Assembly: GCF_010671565.1 (NCBI RefSeq)
Contig: NZ_JAABOQ010000007.1
Span: 163,243 to 227,242 of the forward strand
Length of the DNA: 64,000 nt
DNA from: Spongiivirga citrea
Lineage (GTDB): Bacteria > Bacteroidota > Bacteroidia > Flavobacteriales > Flavobacteriaceae
Reading direction: 5' to 3'
Every line of letters starts with the position of its first letter. Within the stretch, counting starts at the first letter, position 1. This document shows positions 9,675 through 18,530 of the stretch, piece by piece. The notes beneath the pieces were generated by a model. It was not told the DNA's origin. It did not search any database and saw only the letters and a list, made by a program, of their open reading frames with translations. The translations under genes were made by a program, and so were the position numbers.

Positions 9675-10202
9675 TTATATTGTAAAACTACGCTTTGCTT
9701 TGTGCTCGCTATTTTCATAACGATCTTTACATTTCAAATAAATCTCATAAGCCTCGTCAACATCTCCCCAAGCACCAACATCTACCTTCTTTTTCTCTAA
9801 ATCTTTATATACTTGAAAAAAATGTGTGATCTCCCTTTTTAAATGGGGATTCATATCATCTAATTTATTTAGTTGATTCCAAATAGGATCGGAAACCGGA
9901 ACGCAAACTACTTTTTCATCAGGACCTTTTTCATCTGCCATATGGAATACTCCAATAGCTTTTACTTCCATAACACACATCGGGAAAGTAGGCTGAGAAC
10001 CCAACACCAATACATCTAAAGGATCACCGTCTAGAGCCAACGTTTCAGGAATAAAACCGTAATCCGCTGGATACATCATTGATGAAAATAACATACGGTC
10101 GAATCTTACTTTATTCAATACGAAATCATATTCGTATTTATTTCTACTTCCTTTAGGAATCTCAATTAGCACATCAAAGGTCTTTCTCTCTTTTTTTGCC
10201 AT
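9675..10202 (-). CDS. ppa: soluble family I inorganic pyrophosphatase
   Basis: This encodes 175 residues, the normal size. The active-site signature DGDPLDVLVL is intact, as are PADYGFIPETL upstream and the K-x-E/Y residues of the N-terminal strand (IPKGSRNKYEYD). It hydrolyses cytoplasmic pyrophosphate from biosynthetic reactions using Mg2+. It has its own good promoter and terminator, so it is monocistronic, and it sits directly upstream of the membrane pyrophosphatase gene on the same strand. Confidence 0.96.
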   Translation of the reverse strand: MAKKERKTFDVLIEIPKGSRNKYEYDFVLNKVRFDRMLFSSMMYPADYGFIPETLALDGDPLDVLVLGSQPTFPMCVMEVKAIGVFHMADEKGPDEKVVCVPVSDPIWNQLNKLDDMNPHLKREITHFFQVYKDLEKKKVDVGAWGDVDEAYEIYLKCKDRYENSEHKAKRSFTI

Positions 10203-10274
10203 GTTATGTCTATCTTATATTATGCGCGTCCTTACTTAATTATCAACGCTTTAATTGTTTTATTAAAAGGGGTG

Positions 10275-10305
10275 CAAAAGTACATATTTGTAGTCCTTGA
10301 CGCAA
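10275..10305 (-). promoter_or_regulatory. Bacteroidota-type promoter of ppa
   Basis: On the minus strand TTG (10305-10303) is followed after 20 nt by TACTTTTG (10282-10275), an exact TAnnTTTG with the expected spacer. The predicted transcript start leaves a leader of about 65 nt before the ATG at 10202. Confidence 0.65.
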
Positions 10306-10335
10306 TAAAAAGAGTGTTTAGTTTTAGATAAAAAA

Positions 10336-12858
10336 CTAGAAATAAAATCCGATACCACCTGTGACACTTACTCTTCTAGCATCAATATTGTCAAAGTAGT
10401 TTCCACGGAAGTTGACATCGATACGCAGCAACTTAAAAATATTCCCTACGCCTACTGAATACTCCCAATAGATCTTATCATTGGGCGCTATTGAATTTGG
10501 GTTTAATCCCAAAGTGCTAAAAGCTGGTTGATTCAATGCAATGTTAGCATCTGATATAGATCCCCACGCGCCACGAATACCAACAATTTCTCGAAGATTT
10601 AGCTTTCTTAAAAATGGGATTCGAGAAAACAGTCGTCCATTAAAATTATGCTCTAGATGGACTGTCGTATATGTATCTGTTATAAACTCGTAAAAATTAA
10701 GCGTAGGAAAGGTATTGAATACCGAAAAATAGGATTGATTCCCAGGAATTACCGATAATAGCCCTAAAGGCACATCTCCAAAAGTCTTACCTGCCTCCAG
10801 CGTAAACCAACTTCGACCAAAACCACCAACTAACAATGGCTGTCGGTAAAATAATTGCAAACGCTCATAATCAAAATCGCTATCTAACAAAGAACGATCT
10901 CCTTTAGCATAATTGATAAAAACTGTCGGATAATCATCATCAGAAATTCTGCGCTCGACACCGTAACCAATATTCACCCTACCAGGTGTGTATGTCAAAG
11001 AAGCTGTAAGCTCTCCTTGATTGATTTCCGATGAAATCCCTGAAGGTTCACTTGAATCAATATAATCTAAACTAAATGTACTTGGCGATGCTGATTTTAA
11101 TTTACGAAATGAGCCACCAAATTGTACTTGGAAGTTTTTCCAAGGTTCAAAGTCGATTTGAGCCCTAGTTAAGTTGATGTTCGTAAGTCGGCTGTTGTCA
11201 CCTGATGCAAACAATGAAGATGAGCCAAAACTTCGGCCTAAAACATCGGTAGTAGGTGTTAGATTTAATGCCGTTTGCTCAACATCTCGCCTTGTACCCA
11301 CAGAAATAGTTAGTCTCGTTTTACGATCGAGTAGCCATTTACCCGAAAGTCCATATTTAAACTTATCATCTCTGAAACCGTAAGCACCAAAGCCCTCTAT
11401 ACGCCAAGGATCATTTGGACCGAAATATGTTCTACCACCACCGCGAACTCGAATACCTTCTACATCATTAAAACCAAATGTGGAAAATATGGGACCGTAA
11501 TCAAAATTAAGCTTATCGAACTCAATATAGCCCGATGCTAAAACCGACCCGATATTATATAAGTTTTTGAACTTGCGAACAGTTTTTAAGGTATCTAGCA
11601 TTTTATAAACCCCTCGCTCGTCCTTATTTAATTCCTCTAGCCGATTCGTTTCCCAAAAGGCATCATCTCGATTATAGACCGTCTCATTATAAGGATCGAT
11701 CTGGGCTTCATAAAATTTACGTGGCTTTTTAACATCGAATTTGTACTTATTAAATAAGGTAGTACGCTTACCATAAACACCACGCGATTTTTCCTTCTTA
11801 TTCAAAACGAAATCAGAAAGTATATAATCACGTTTTATGAGAAAAACAGAGTCATTCAAGACGTCAAATTCTTGTTCGATATACAGTTCCTTTACCCAAT
11901 TAATATTAGCACTTTTACTGGCTTGCATATTAATCTCTTTAATGGCATAGGTAGTATCATTCACCCAAAAATCGCCTTTAAAGGTCAGCTCATTTTTACG
12001 CCTTGGGTAGTATGTAATATTGTAGCACCATTTATTATCTACAAAAGCGCTGTCGGTTAATACATAATTATAGGTATCGATTCCCGTTCGGGAAATGGGA
12101 CTTGTAAAACTTTTATCGAATATTTTAATGTAATTATCATATACATTGTATTCGTTATACAAATCCTTTATAAAACCAATAATTACTTGATTATTGCTGA
12201 AACCAGAATTTTTGTTTCCTATCAGATTTTCTTTCTCCTTATTAATTGTATTATCTCCATATACTTCGCTGGCAGCCTCATTGATAAAAATTGGCAAATA
12301 GGTTTTTCCCGTAATTCTTGAGGTATCGACTTGCTGAAATACAAACTCCATACCCTTAAAGAGCTTACTTTTAATAACACTGCTATCGATTGTATTAAGA
12401 TCGAATTCTACTTTTTCGTATTTGTTGTATTGATATTGATTGAACTGTCGAAGTCCATTTTGCCGCTTTCGCTTCCAGATTTTTCGAAGGATATCGATCG
12501 CAGGATTATTCTTTTTAGATTGTTTTCCGCTATAAACAACTACCTCCTTTAACTGTTCTCCGCCAGCAGTAAGTGTAATTTTTAGATCGTAATTCACCTT
12601 CTTTGTAAGCGGTAATTCTTGAGTATCAAACCCGATAAAAGAAATGACTAAGGTGTTATAAGTGTTATCTGACTCCAGGTAAAAACGGCCGTTTTCATTA
12701 CTGGTAGTTCCTTCAGTCGAGCCTTTGAATAAGATATTAGCAAAGGGAACCGGCTCATTAAACTCATCAAAAACGTACCCGCTAACTTTCGTTTGAGCCA
12801 AAAGTATGGCGCTACTGAAGAGCATTAGCAAGTAGGTTAGAAAATGTTTATGCCTCAT
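10336..12858 (-). CDS. DUF5686 / carboxypeptidase-regulatory-like outer-membrane protein
   Basis: This encodes 840 residues. A signal peptide (ending LLAQ) is followed by a CarboxypepD-regulatory-like beta-sandwich at about residues 22-110 (VSGYVFDEFNEPVPFANI ... TLVISFIGFD), then a long beta-rich region characteristic of DUF5686. The C-terminus is a repetitive amphipathic barrel ending in aromatic residues (GGIGFYF), as expected for Bam-inserted outer-membrane barrels. The ligand and function are unknown. It is a single gene between ppa and pdhB on the same strand, with gaps of over 130 bp on each side. It could be mistaken for a TonB receptor, but no plug domain is present. Confidence 0.85.
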   Translation of the reverse strand: MRHKHFLTYLLMLFSSAILLAQTKVSGYVFDEFNEPVPFANILFKGSTEGTTSNENGRFYLESDNTYNTLVISFIGFDTQELPLTKKVNYDLKITLTAGGEQLKEVVVYSGKQSKKNNPAIDILRKIWKRKRQNGLRQFNQYQYNKYEKVEFDLNTIDSSVIKSKLFKGMEFVFQQVDTSRITGKTYLPIFINEAASEVYGDNTINKEKENLIGNKNSGFSNNQVIIGFIKDLYNEYNVYDNYIKIFDKSFTSPISRTGIDTYNYVLTDSAFVDNKWCYNITYYPRRKNELTFKGDFWVNDTTYAIKEINMQASKSANINWVKELYIEQEFDVLNDSVFLIKRDYILSDFVLNKKEKSRGVYGKRTTLFNKYKFDVKKPRKFYEAQIDPYNETVYNRDDAFWETNRLEELNKDERGVYKMLDTLKTVRKFKNLYNIGSVLASGYIEFDKLNFDYGPIFSTFGFNDVEGIRVRGGGRTYFGPNDPWRIEGFGAYGFRDDKFKYGLSGKWLLDRKTRLTISVGTRRDVEQTALNLTPTTDVLGRSFGSSSLFASGDNSRLTNINLTRAQIDFEPWKNFQVQFGGSFRKLKSASPSTFSLDYIDSSEPSGISSEINQGELTASLTYTPGRVNIGYGVERRISDDDYPTVFINYAKGDRSLLDSDFDYERLQLFYRQPLLVGGFGRSWFTLEAGKTFGDVPLGLLSVIPGNQSYFSVFNTFPTLNFYEFITDTYTTVHLEHNFNGRLFSRIPFLRKLNLREIVGIRGAWGSISDANIALNQPAFSTLGLNPNSIAPNDKIYWEYSVGVGNIFKLLRIDVNFRGNYFDNIDARRVSVTGGIGFYF

Positions 12859-12933
12859 GTAATTGTTTTTGGTTTTCCGCTAAATATATCGCCTTAGTCG
12901 ATTCGTTTAAGAAAACATACAATGCGGTTAAAG

Positions 12934-12969
12934 CAAAAAACTTCATCAACAACAATGCCAATGAAGTTT
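12934..12969 (-). terminator. probable terminator of pdhB
   Basis: AAACTTCAT (12938-12946) and ATGAAGTTT (12961-12969) form a perfect 9-bp stem with a 14-nt loop. On the minus strand it runs into six T. The large loop lowers confidence. Confidence 0.6.
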
Positions 12970-12996
12970 ATGACCGTGTTAACAGTCTGTACTATA

Positions 12997-13974
12997 CTAT
13001 TTATACAATACCTTTTTTACCGCCTTAATCACATCATCTTTATTTGGCAACCACTCGGCCAATAAAGTCGGTGAATACGGAGCAGGGGTATCAGCTGTAT
13101 TTATTTTTTCTACAGGAGCATCTAAATAATCAAATGCCTGCGATTGTACTTGATAGGTTATCTCGGTAGAAATATTACCAAATGGCCATGCTTCCTCGAG
13201 AATTACTAAACGATTTGTTTTTTTAACCGAATCAAGAATCGTTTTTTGATCTAACGGACGTACAGTACGTAAATCGATAATCTCACAACTTATTCCTTCT
13301 TCTGTTAATTCATCTGCTGCTTTGTACGCTTCCTTAATAATCTTACCAAAAGAAACGATGGTTACATCTTTACCTTCTCTCTTAATTTCGGCTACACCAA
13401 TAGGTAGTACATATTCTTCTTCTGGCACCTCTCCCTTATCACCATACATTTGTTCCGACTCCATAAAAATAACTGGGTCATCATCGCGAATGGCCGCTTT
13501 TAAAAGCCCTTTTGCATCGTAAGGATTAGAAGGAACTATTACTTTTAAACCTGGAGTATTTGCAAACCAGTTTTCGAATGCCTGAGAGTGCGTAGCTGCT
13601 AACTGACCTGCAGAAGCAGTCGGCCCTCTAAATACAATAGGACAAGGAAATTGTCCACCGGACATTTGACGAATCTTTGCAGCATTATTAATAATCTGAT
13701 CGATACCAACCAGACAGAAGTTAAAAGTCATATACTCAACGATAGGACGACAACCAGTCATTGTAGACCCTACAGCCACTCCTGCGAAACCAAGCTCAGC
13801 AATCGGCGTATCGATAACGCGCTTCTCGCCAAATTCGTCAAGCATTCCTTTAGATGCCTTGTAAGCACCATTATATTCAGCAACCTCTTCACCCATTAGA
13901 TAAATACGCTCATCCTTGCGCATTTCCTCACTCATTGCCTCAGCGATTGCTTCTCTAAATTGTATTGTTCTCAT
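12997..13974 (-). CDS. pdhB: pyruvate dehydrogenase E1 component, beta subunit
   Basis: This encodes 325 residues and matches the transketolase-like beta subunit of 2-oxoacid dehydrogenases along its full length. Visible motifs are FREAIAEAMSEEM at the start, the GEEVAEYNGAYKASKGM loop, DTPIAELGFAGVAVG containing the catalytic glutamate region, and the C-terminal DLRTVRPLD. With the alpha subunit and E2/E3 it converts pyruvate to acetyl-CoA. The alpha and E2 genes are not in the window. It is divergent from etfB. The closely related 2-oxoisovalerate E1 beta is the main alternative; length and motifs favour pyruvate. Confidence 0.9.
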   Translation of the reverse strand: MRTIQFREAIAEAMSEEMRKDERIYLMGEEVAEYNGAYKASKGMLDEFGEKRVIDTPIAELGFAGVAVGSTMTGCRPIVEYMTFNFCLVGIDQIINNAAKIRQMSGGQFPCPIVFRGPTASAGQLAATHSQAFENWFANTPGLKVIVPSNPYDAKGLLKAAIRDDDPVIFMESEQMYGDKGEVPEEEYVLPIGVAEIKREGKDVTIVSFGKIIKEAYKAADELTEEGISCEIIDLRTVRPLDQKTILDSVKKTNRLVILEEAWPFGNISTEITYQVQSQAFDYLDAPVEKINTADTPAPYSPTLLAEWLPNKDDVIKAVKKVLYK

Positions 13975-14085
13975 ACGTTGTTCTCAAAGATTAGTCGGTC
14001 AAAAAACGAAAAGCAAAAATAACAATTAATGCAACAAGAATTGAAATCAACTTATTTAAAAAAATATTATGCATGCATAGTAAAT

Positions 14086-14110
14086 TGGCAAATAAATTCG
14101 TAATTTGCCA
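14086..14110. promoter_or_regulatory. perfect inverted repeat upstream of etfB
   Basis: TGGCAAAT (14086-14093) and ATTTGCCA (14103-14110) are perfect inverted arms with a 9-bp spacer, 36 bp before the etfB start in the gap shared with divergent pdhB. This resembles an operator for a dimeric repressor; the regulator is unknown. A near-match -7 (TAATTTGC) overlaps the right arm. Confidence 0.4.
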
Positions 14111-14145
14111 CCTCAAAAATTGTCAATTTAATAATAAAGAGCATA

Positions 14146-14892
14146 ATGAAAATACTAGTTTGTATTAGCCATGTTCCTGATACCACTTCCAAAATCAATT
14201 TTACTGATGGTGATACCAAATTTGACACGAATGGTGTTCAATTTGTTATAAACCCAAATGACGAATTCGGTTTGACAAGAGCAATGTGGTTTAAAGAAAA
14301 ACAAGGAGCCTCTGTTGATGTCGTAAATGTCGGTGGTGCAGAAACTGAACCTACACTTCGTAAAGCACTAGCAATTGGCGCGGATACCGCAATAAGAGTA
14401 AACGCAGAAGCTACCGACGGGGCTTTTGTAGCAAAACAATTAGCTAAAGTAGCGCAAGACGGAGGTTACGACCTTATTATTGCTGGACGTGAGTCTATCG
14501 ATTATAATGGTGGTATGGTTCCTGGAATGTTAGCAGAACTAATTGGTGCCAACTTTGTAAATACCTGTATTGGTCTTGAAGTTGATGGATCTAATGCAAC
14601 TGCTACTCGTGAGATCGATGGCGGAAAAGAAACTTCGACCACTTCGTTACCACTAGTTGTTGGCGGACAAAAAGGATTGGTTGAGGAAAGTGATCTTCGT
14701 ATTCCTAACATGAGAGGAATTATGATGGCTCGTAAGAAGCCCCTAAACGTGGTTGAAGCTACTGATGCAAGTGCAGACTCATCCGCAACAAAATTTGAAA
14801 AACCTGCTCCTAAAGGTGCTGTCAAATTAGTTGATGCTGGAAATTTAGACGAACTGGTAAATCTTTTGCATACTGAAGCAAAGGTGATATAA
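14146..14892 (+). CDS. etfB: electron transfer flavoprotein beta subunit
   Basis: This encodes 248 residues with the family features KILVCISHVPDT at the N-terminus, NPNDEFGLTRAM, and the signature region GVVPGMLAELIG-like (GGMVPGMLAELIGANFV) followed by LPLVVGGQKGL and MRGIMMARKKPL. It binds AMP and forms the heterodimer with EtfA. It passes electrons from acyl-CoA and other flavin dehydrogenases to the quinone pool through ETF-quinone oxidoreductase. The etfA gene starts 22 bp downstream, so the two are co-transcribed. Confidence 0.96.
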   Translation: MKILVCISHVPDTTSKINFTDGDTKFDTNGVQFVINPNDEFGLTRAMWFKEKQGASVDVVNVGGAETEPTLRKALAIGADTAIRVNAEATDGAFVAKQLAKVAQDGGYDLIIAGRESIDYNGGMVPGMLAELIGANFVNTCIGLEVDGSNATATREIDGGKETSTTSLPLVVGGQKGLVEESDLRIPNMRGIMMARKKPLNVVEATDASADSSATKFEKPAPKGAVKLVDAGNLDELVNLLHTEAKVI

Positions 14893-14914
14893 CTCAATAA
14901 AAAGAAAAAGAAAT

Positions 14915-15883
14915 ATGTCAGTTTTAGTATATACAGAAACAGAAAACGGAGTATTTAAGAAAGCAGCTTTTGAAGTTGCGTCTTATGCAAAAGCCGTTGC
15001 AAATACACTGGGCACTACCGTAACTGCTGTGGCATTTAACGCCAATAGTACTGGCGATCTTGCAGCTTATGGTGCAGACAAAGTGTTAAATATAAAAAAT
15101 GATCAGTTAAGCGATTTTAATGCCAAAGCGTACGCAAATGCCATTAAACAAGCTGCTCAAAAAGAAGATGCAAAAGTTGTAATTATCAGCTCTAGTGCTG
15201 ATAGTAAGTTCTTAGCTGGACTACTAGCAATTGGATTAAACGCAGGATATGCCTCTAACGTTGTTTCGGCCCCAGAAAGCGCAAGTCCGTTTACTGTTAA
15301 AAGAACTGCTTTTACAAACAAAGCATTTAGCTTTACAGAAATCAATACCGACGTAAAATTAATCGGACTTTCTAAAAATGCCTTTGGTTTAGTAGAAGCT
15401 AGTGGCGCTGCTGCTGAAGAAGCTTTTGAGCCATCTGTAGCGGATAGTGATTTTGGCGTAAAAACAACTTCAGTTGATAAAGCTACCGATAAAGTAACCA
15501 TTGCCGATGCCGAAGTTGTGGTATCAGCAGGTCGTGGAATGAAAGGTCCTGAAAACTGGGGAATGATCGAAGAATTAGCAGATGTACTTGGTGCAGCGAC
15601 TGCCTGTTCTAAACCCGTTTCTGATATGGGATGGAGACCTCACGGAGAGCACGTAGGGCAAACAGGAAAACCTGTAGCTTCTAACTTATATATCGCCATC
15701 GGTATCTCTGGTGCGATTCAGCATTTAGCGGGAATTAACTCTTCAAAAGTGAAAGTTGTTATTAATAATGACGCCGAAGCTCCTTTCTTTAAAGCAGCTG
15801 ATTATGGTGTTGTTGGTGATGCCTTTGAGATAGTACCCTCGCTAATTGAAAAATTAAAACAATTTAAAGCGCAAAACGCATAA
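14915..15883 (+). CDS. etfA: electron transfer flavoprotein alpha subunit
   Basis: This encodes 322 residues. The C-terminal FAD-binding domain is complete: GRGMKGPENW, HVGQTGKPVASNLYIAIGISGAIQHLAG and the final INNDAEAPFFKAADYGVVGD. It pairs with EtfB and carries the redox-active FAD. A strong terminator follows 26 bp after the stop, so etfBA is a two-gene operon. Confidence 0.96.
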   Translation: MSVLVYTETENGVFKKAAFEVASYAKAVANTLGTTVTAVAFNANSTGDLAAYGADKVLNIKNDQLSDFNAKAYANAIKQAAQKEDAKVVIISSSADSKFLAGLLAIGLNAGYASNVVSAPESASPFTVKRTAFTNKAFSFTEINTDVKLIGLSKNAFGLVEASGAAAEEAFEPSVADSDFGVKTTSVDKATDKVTIADAEVVVSAGRGMKGPENWGMIEELADVLGAATACSKPVSDMGWRPHGEHVGQTGKPVASNLYIAIGISGAIQHLAGINSSKVKVVINNDAEAPFFKAADYGVVGDAFEIVPSLIEKLKQFKAQNA

Positions 15884-15909
15884 ATTTGCTAACTTGTGCC
15901 TGTAAATGG

Positions 15910-15957
15910 GGCTTGCAAAATTCGGGTTTCCCCCTAGTTTTGCGAGCCTTTTTTTTA
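15910..15957 (+). terminator. Rho-independent terminator of etfBA
   Basis: GGCTTGCAAAA (15910-15920) pairs with TTTTGCGAGCC (15938-15948) with one G-U, followed by eight T. It separates etfBA from the nuclease gene that starts at 15964. Confidence 0.88.
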
Positions 15958-15963
15958 TGTTGA

Positions 15964-16584
15964 ATGAGTCTAGTAAAACTAAACATCAAAGGAATTTCGT
16001 ACAGCCAAACTCAAAATGGAGCCTACGCTCTTATTTTAAGCGAGGTTGATGGTGAACGAAAATTGCCCATAGTTATTGGTGCTTTCGAAGCCCAATCTAT
16101 TGCCATTGCATTAGAAAAAGAAATAAAACCACCGAGACCACTTACCCATGATCTTTTTAAAAGTTTCTCTGATCGCTTTAAGATCAAGGTTAAGCAAGTA
16201 ATCATACATAAATTAGTTGATGGTGTTTTCTATTCCAGTATCATTTGCGAAAATGAGCAAGCCGAAGAAATCATCGATGCTCGAACATCTGATGCCATCG
16301 CTCTGGCATTGCGATTTAATGCTCCAATCTTCACCTACAAAACAATACTTGACAAAGCAGGCATTTATTTAAAAGCAACTCCTAAAAAAGAAGAGGGCGA
16401 GGAAGAAAACGACGAAGCCTTAGTTGTTGACGAAGTTTTTGCAGAAAGCACTTCCGAATCTACTGACTATAAAAAACTATCCCTACAAGAACTTTATAAT
16501 AGTTTGGATAGTGCTGTGGCTAACGAAGATTACGAAAAAGCAGCAAATATACGAGACGAAATATCTCGTCGCGAACAAAACTAA
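15964..16584 (+). CDS. bifunctional nuclease-domain protein (DUF151) with UVR motif
   Basis: This encodes 206 residues. Residues 1-140 match the bifunctional nuclease (BFN/DUF151) domain, with LPIVIGAFEAQSIAIALEK and the RTSDAIALALR motif that characterises the family. An acidic linker (EEGEEENDEALVVDEVF) leads to a C-terminal UvrB/UvrC-like helical motif (LQELYNSLDSAVANEDYEKAANIRDEISRRE). Plant relatives degrade DNA and RNA; bacterial function is poorly known, and the UVR motif suggests protein contact with repair or protease factors. It sits 10 bp upstream of the nucleoside transporter and may supply it with nucleosides in a salvage context (inference). Confidence 0.88.
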   Translation: MSLVKLNIKGISYSQTQNGAYALILSEVDGERKLPIVIGAFEAQSIAIALEKEIKPPRPLTHDLFKSFSDRFKIKVKQVIIHKLVDGVFYSSIICENEQAEEIIDARTSDAIALALRFNAPIFTYKTILDKAGIYLKATPKKEEGEEENDEALVVDEVFAESTSESTDYKKLSLQELYNSLDSAVANEDYEKAANIRDEISRREQN

Positions 16585-16594
16585 CTCCCATTAG

Positions 16595-18361
16595 ATGATT
16601 AGAAAAATAATATCCATTTTCATGGTTATATGCGGTCTCGCATTAACTAATGCTCAAGAAATAAATAAGAAATGGATTTTTGATTCCATCGAAAATGAAC
16701 AAGGTGAATCACTTATTTCTGTTAATCCAGAAACTGATTTTCTTACGTTTGAAAATGGTGAATTTCAATACGAATTAGCTGCGAAAAACAACTTAAAAGC
16801 CTCAGGGAATTACCTATATCAAAATAAATTATTGCTATTTTATTACGAACAACCTTCTGATACGGTTCGCACTTACAAAATAACACAGCTCACAGATTCT
16901 ACTTTAATATTTAAAGAAAAAGGAGCTTTTTATAGTTTTAAAAGTGATGCAAGTGCAGTTCCAACTTCTTCGGCAAATACTGAACTATCAGGAACAACAG
17001 ATGGCATGATCCCTAGTCAGGGTTTTACAATGAACAGTTTACTTCGCGGAATGCTTGGTATGTTTGTTCTAATTGTAATTTCATTTTTATTAAGCAGCAA
17101 TCGAAAAGCGATTAATTGGAAAACGGTCGGACTTGGACTAGGATTTCAATTACTTATTGCAATTGGGGTTTTGCGTATTCCATTTATTCAAAGTGTATTT
17201 GAATTTGTTGGAGGAATATTTATTCAGGTACTAGAATTCACAAGAGCAGGTAGCACATTTTTGTTCGAAGGTCTTATGGATGTAAGTACCTACGGATTCA
17301 TTTTTGCATTTCAAGTATTACCTACTATCTTATTCTTTTCGGCCTTAACTTCTGTTTTATTTTACCTAGGTATTATTCAGAAAATAGTTAAAGCGATGGC
17401 CTGGATTCTTACCAAAGTATTGCACATATCGGGTATGGAAAGTCTATCCGTTGCCGGAAATATTTTTCTTGGCCAAACTGAAGCACCATTGCTAATCAAG
17501 GCTTACCTAGAAAAAATGAATCGATCTGAAATCTTGTTAGTAATGATCGGCGGAATGGCCACCGTAGCTGGTGCCGTTTTAGCTGCCTATATTGGATTTT
17601 TAGGCGGAGACGATCCAGTGCTGCAATTAACTTTTGCCAAACATTTACTTGCGGCATCGGTAATGGCGGCTCCAGGAGCAATAGTTATTTCTAAAATGTT
17701 ATATCCGCAAACAGAACCTATTAATAATGACATTAAAGTATCTCAAGAAAAAATAGGATCAAATATTCTAGACGCCATTGCCAACGGAACAACTGAAGGA
17801 TTAAGACTGGCTGTGAATGTAGGTGCAATGCTGTTAGTATTTGTTGCTTTTATAGCAATGATTAATGGGATTTTAGGTGGAATTGCAGGCTTTGATGGTA
17901 TTGTAATAGAAAAATGGGATATTAATTGGCATTTCACTTCATTAAATGAGATTATAGCAGCCAATACTCCTTATGATGGACTATCGCTAGAATTTATTTT
18001 AGGATATGTTTTTGCACCGCTTATGTGGTTAATCGGAGTAGCAACGGAAGATATGGCCTTAATGGGGCAGTTATTAGGAATCAAGCTAGCGGCAAGCGAA
18101 TTTATTGGATATATTCAATTAGCAGAACTTAAAAACCTTGGTAACGCCATTCACCTAAACTATAACAAATCAGTTATTATGGCGACCTATATGTTATGCG
18201 GCTTCGCCAACTTCGCCTCGATTGGTATTCAAATTGGCGGCATCGGCTCATTAGCTCCAGGCCAACGAAAAACCCTTTCCGAATTCGGAATCAAAGCCAT
18301 GATTGGTGGTACGATTGCTTCGTTACTTTCAGCTACTATTGCAGGAATGATTATTGGATAA
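16595..18361 (+). CDS. concentrative nucleoside transporter (CNT/NupC) with extra N-terminal domain
   Basis: This encodes 588 residues. Residues 1-20 look like a signal sequence ending in NAQE. Residues 21-130 form a soluble beta-rich lipocalin-like domain (KWIFDSIENEQGESL, then alternating strands). About residues 150-588 are a complete CNT transporter, with GLGLGFQLLIAIGVLRIPFIQ, the FLGQTEAPLLIKAYL gate motif and MATYMLCGFANFASIGIQIGGIGSLAP. It should import nucleosides with Na+ or H+. A CNT protein of about 400 residues is normal, so the N-terminal periplasmic domain is an addition. It is probably co-transcribed with the nuclease-domain gene 10 bp upstream. Confidence 0.9.
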   Translation: MIRKIISIFMVICGLALTNAQEINKKWIFDSIENEQGESLISVNPETDFLTFENGEFQYELAAKNNLKASGNYLYQNKLLLFYYEQPSDTVRTYKITQLTDSTLIFKEKGAFYSFKSDASAVPTSSANTELSGTTDGMIPSQGFTMNSLLRGMLGMFVLIVISFLLSSNRKAINWKTVGLGLGFQLLIAIGVLRIPFIQSVFEFVGGIFIQVLEFTRAGSTFLFEGLMDVSTYGFIFAFQVLPTILFFSALTSVLFYLGIIQKIVKAMAWILTKVLHISGMESLSVAGNIFLGQTEAPLLIKAYLEKMNRSEILLVMIGGMATVAGAVLAAYIGFLGGDDPVLQLTFAKHLLAASVMAAPGAIVISKMLYPQTEPINNDIKVSQEKIGSNILDAIANGTTEGLRLAVNVGAMLLVFVAFIAMINGILGGIAGFDGIVIEKWDINWHFTSLNEIIAANTPYDGLSLEFILGYVFAPLMWLIGVATEDMALMGQLLGIKLAASEFIGYIQLAELKNLGNAIHLNYNKSVIMATYMLCGFANFASIGIQIGGIGSLAPGQRKTLSEFGIKAMIGGTIASLLSATIAGMIIG

Positions 18362-18407
18362 ATTTAGTAAGCAGTATTCAGTCTTCAGTAAGCAGTCTTT
18401 CATTTAC

Positions 18408-18438
18408 AACCGTCAACCGTCAACCGTCAACCGTCAAC
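18408..18438. repeat. heptamer tandem repeat (AACCGTC, 4.4 copies)
   Basis: AACCGTC is repeated four times exactly plus a partial unit between the transporter and thyA. Just upstream (18366-18400) AGTAAGCAGT and related CAGT-containing words recur. It lies outside genes. Such heptamer arrays vary in copy number by slippage. Confidence 0.85.
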
Positions 18439-18530
18439 TAAAGTTAATAACCTCTGAATAAATCACTCCTAAAAAAGGCTTTCTTTTTCTAGCATTTTAA
18501 TACTTTGCCAGTCATTAAATTCCAATTAAA

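Noticed and set aside
10336..12858. TonB-dependent receptor (SusC-like)
   Set aside because: It begins with a carboxypeptidase-regulatory-like domain as SusC proteins do, but no plug domain or TonB box follows, and the sequence fits DUF5686.
14502..14897. 131-codon antisense frame over etfB
   Set aside because: It is a mirror of a strongly conserved gene with serine/proline-rich composition; no independent motif.
18408..18438. CRISPR-like array
   Set aside because: Units are 7 bp with no spacers; this is a simple tandem repeat.
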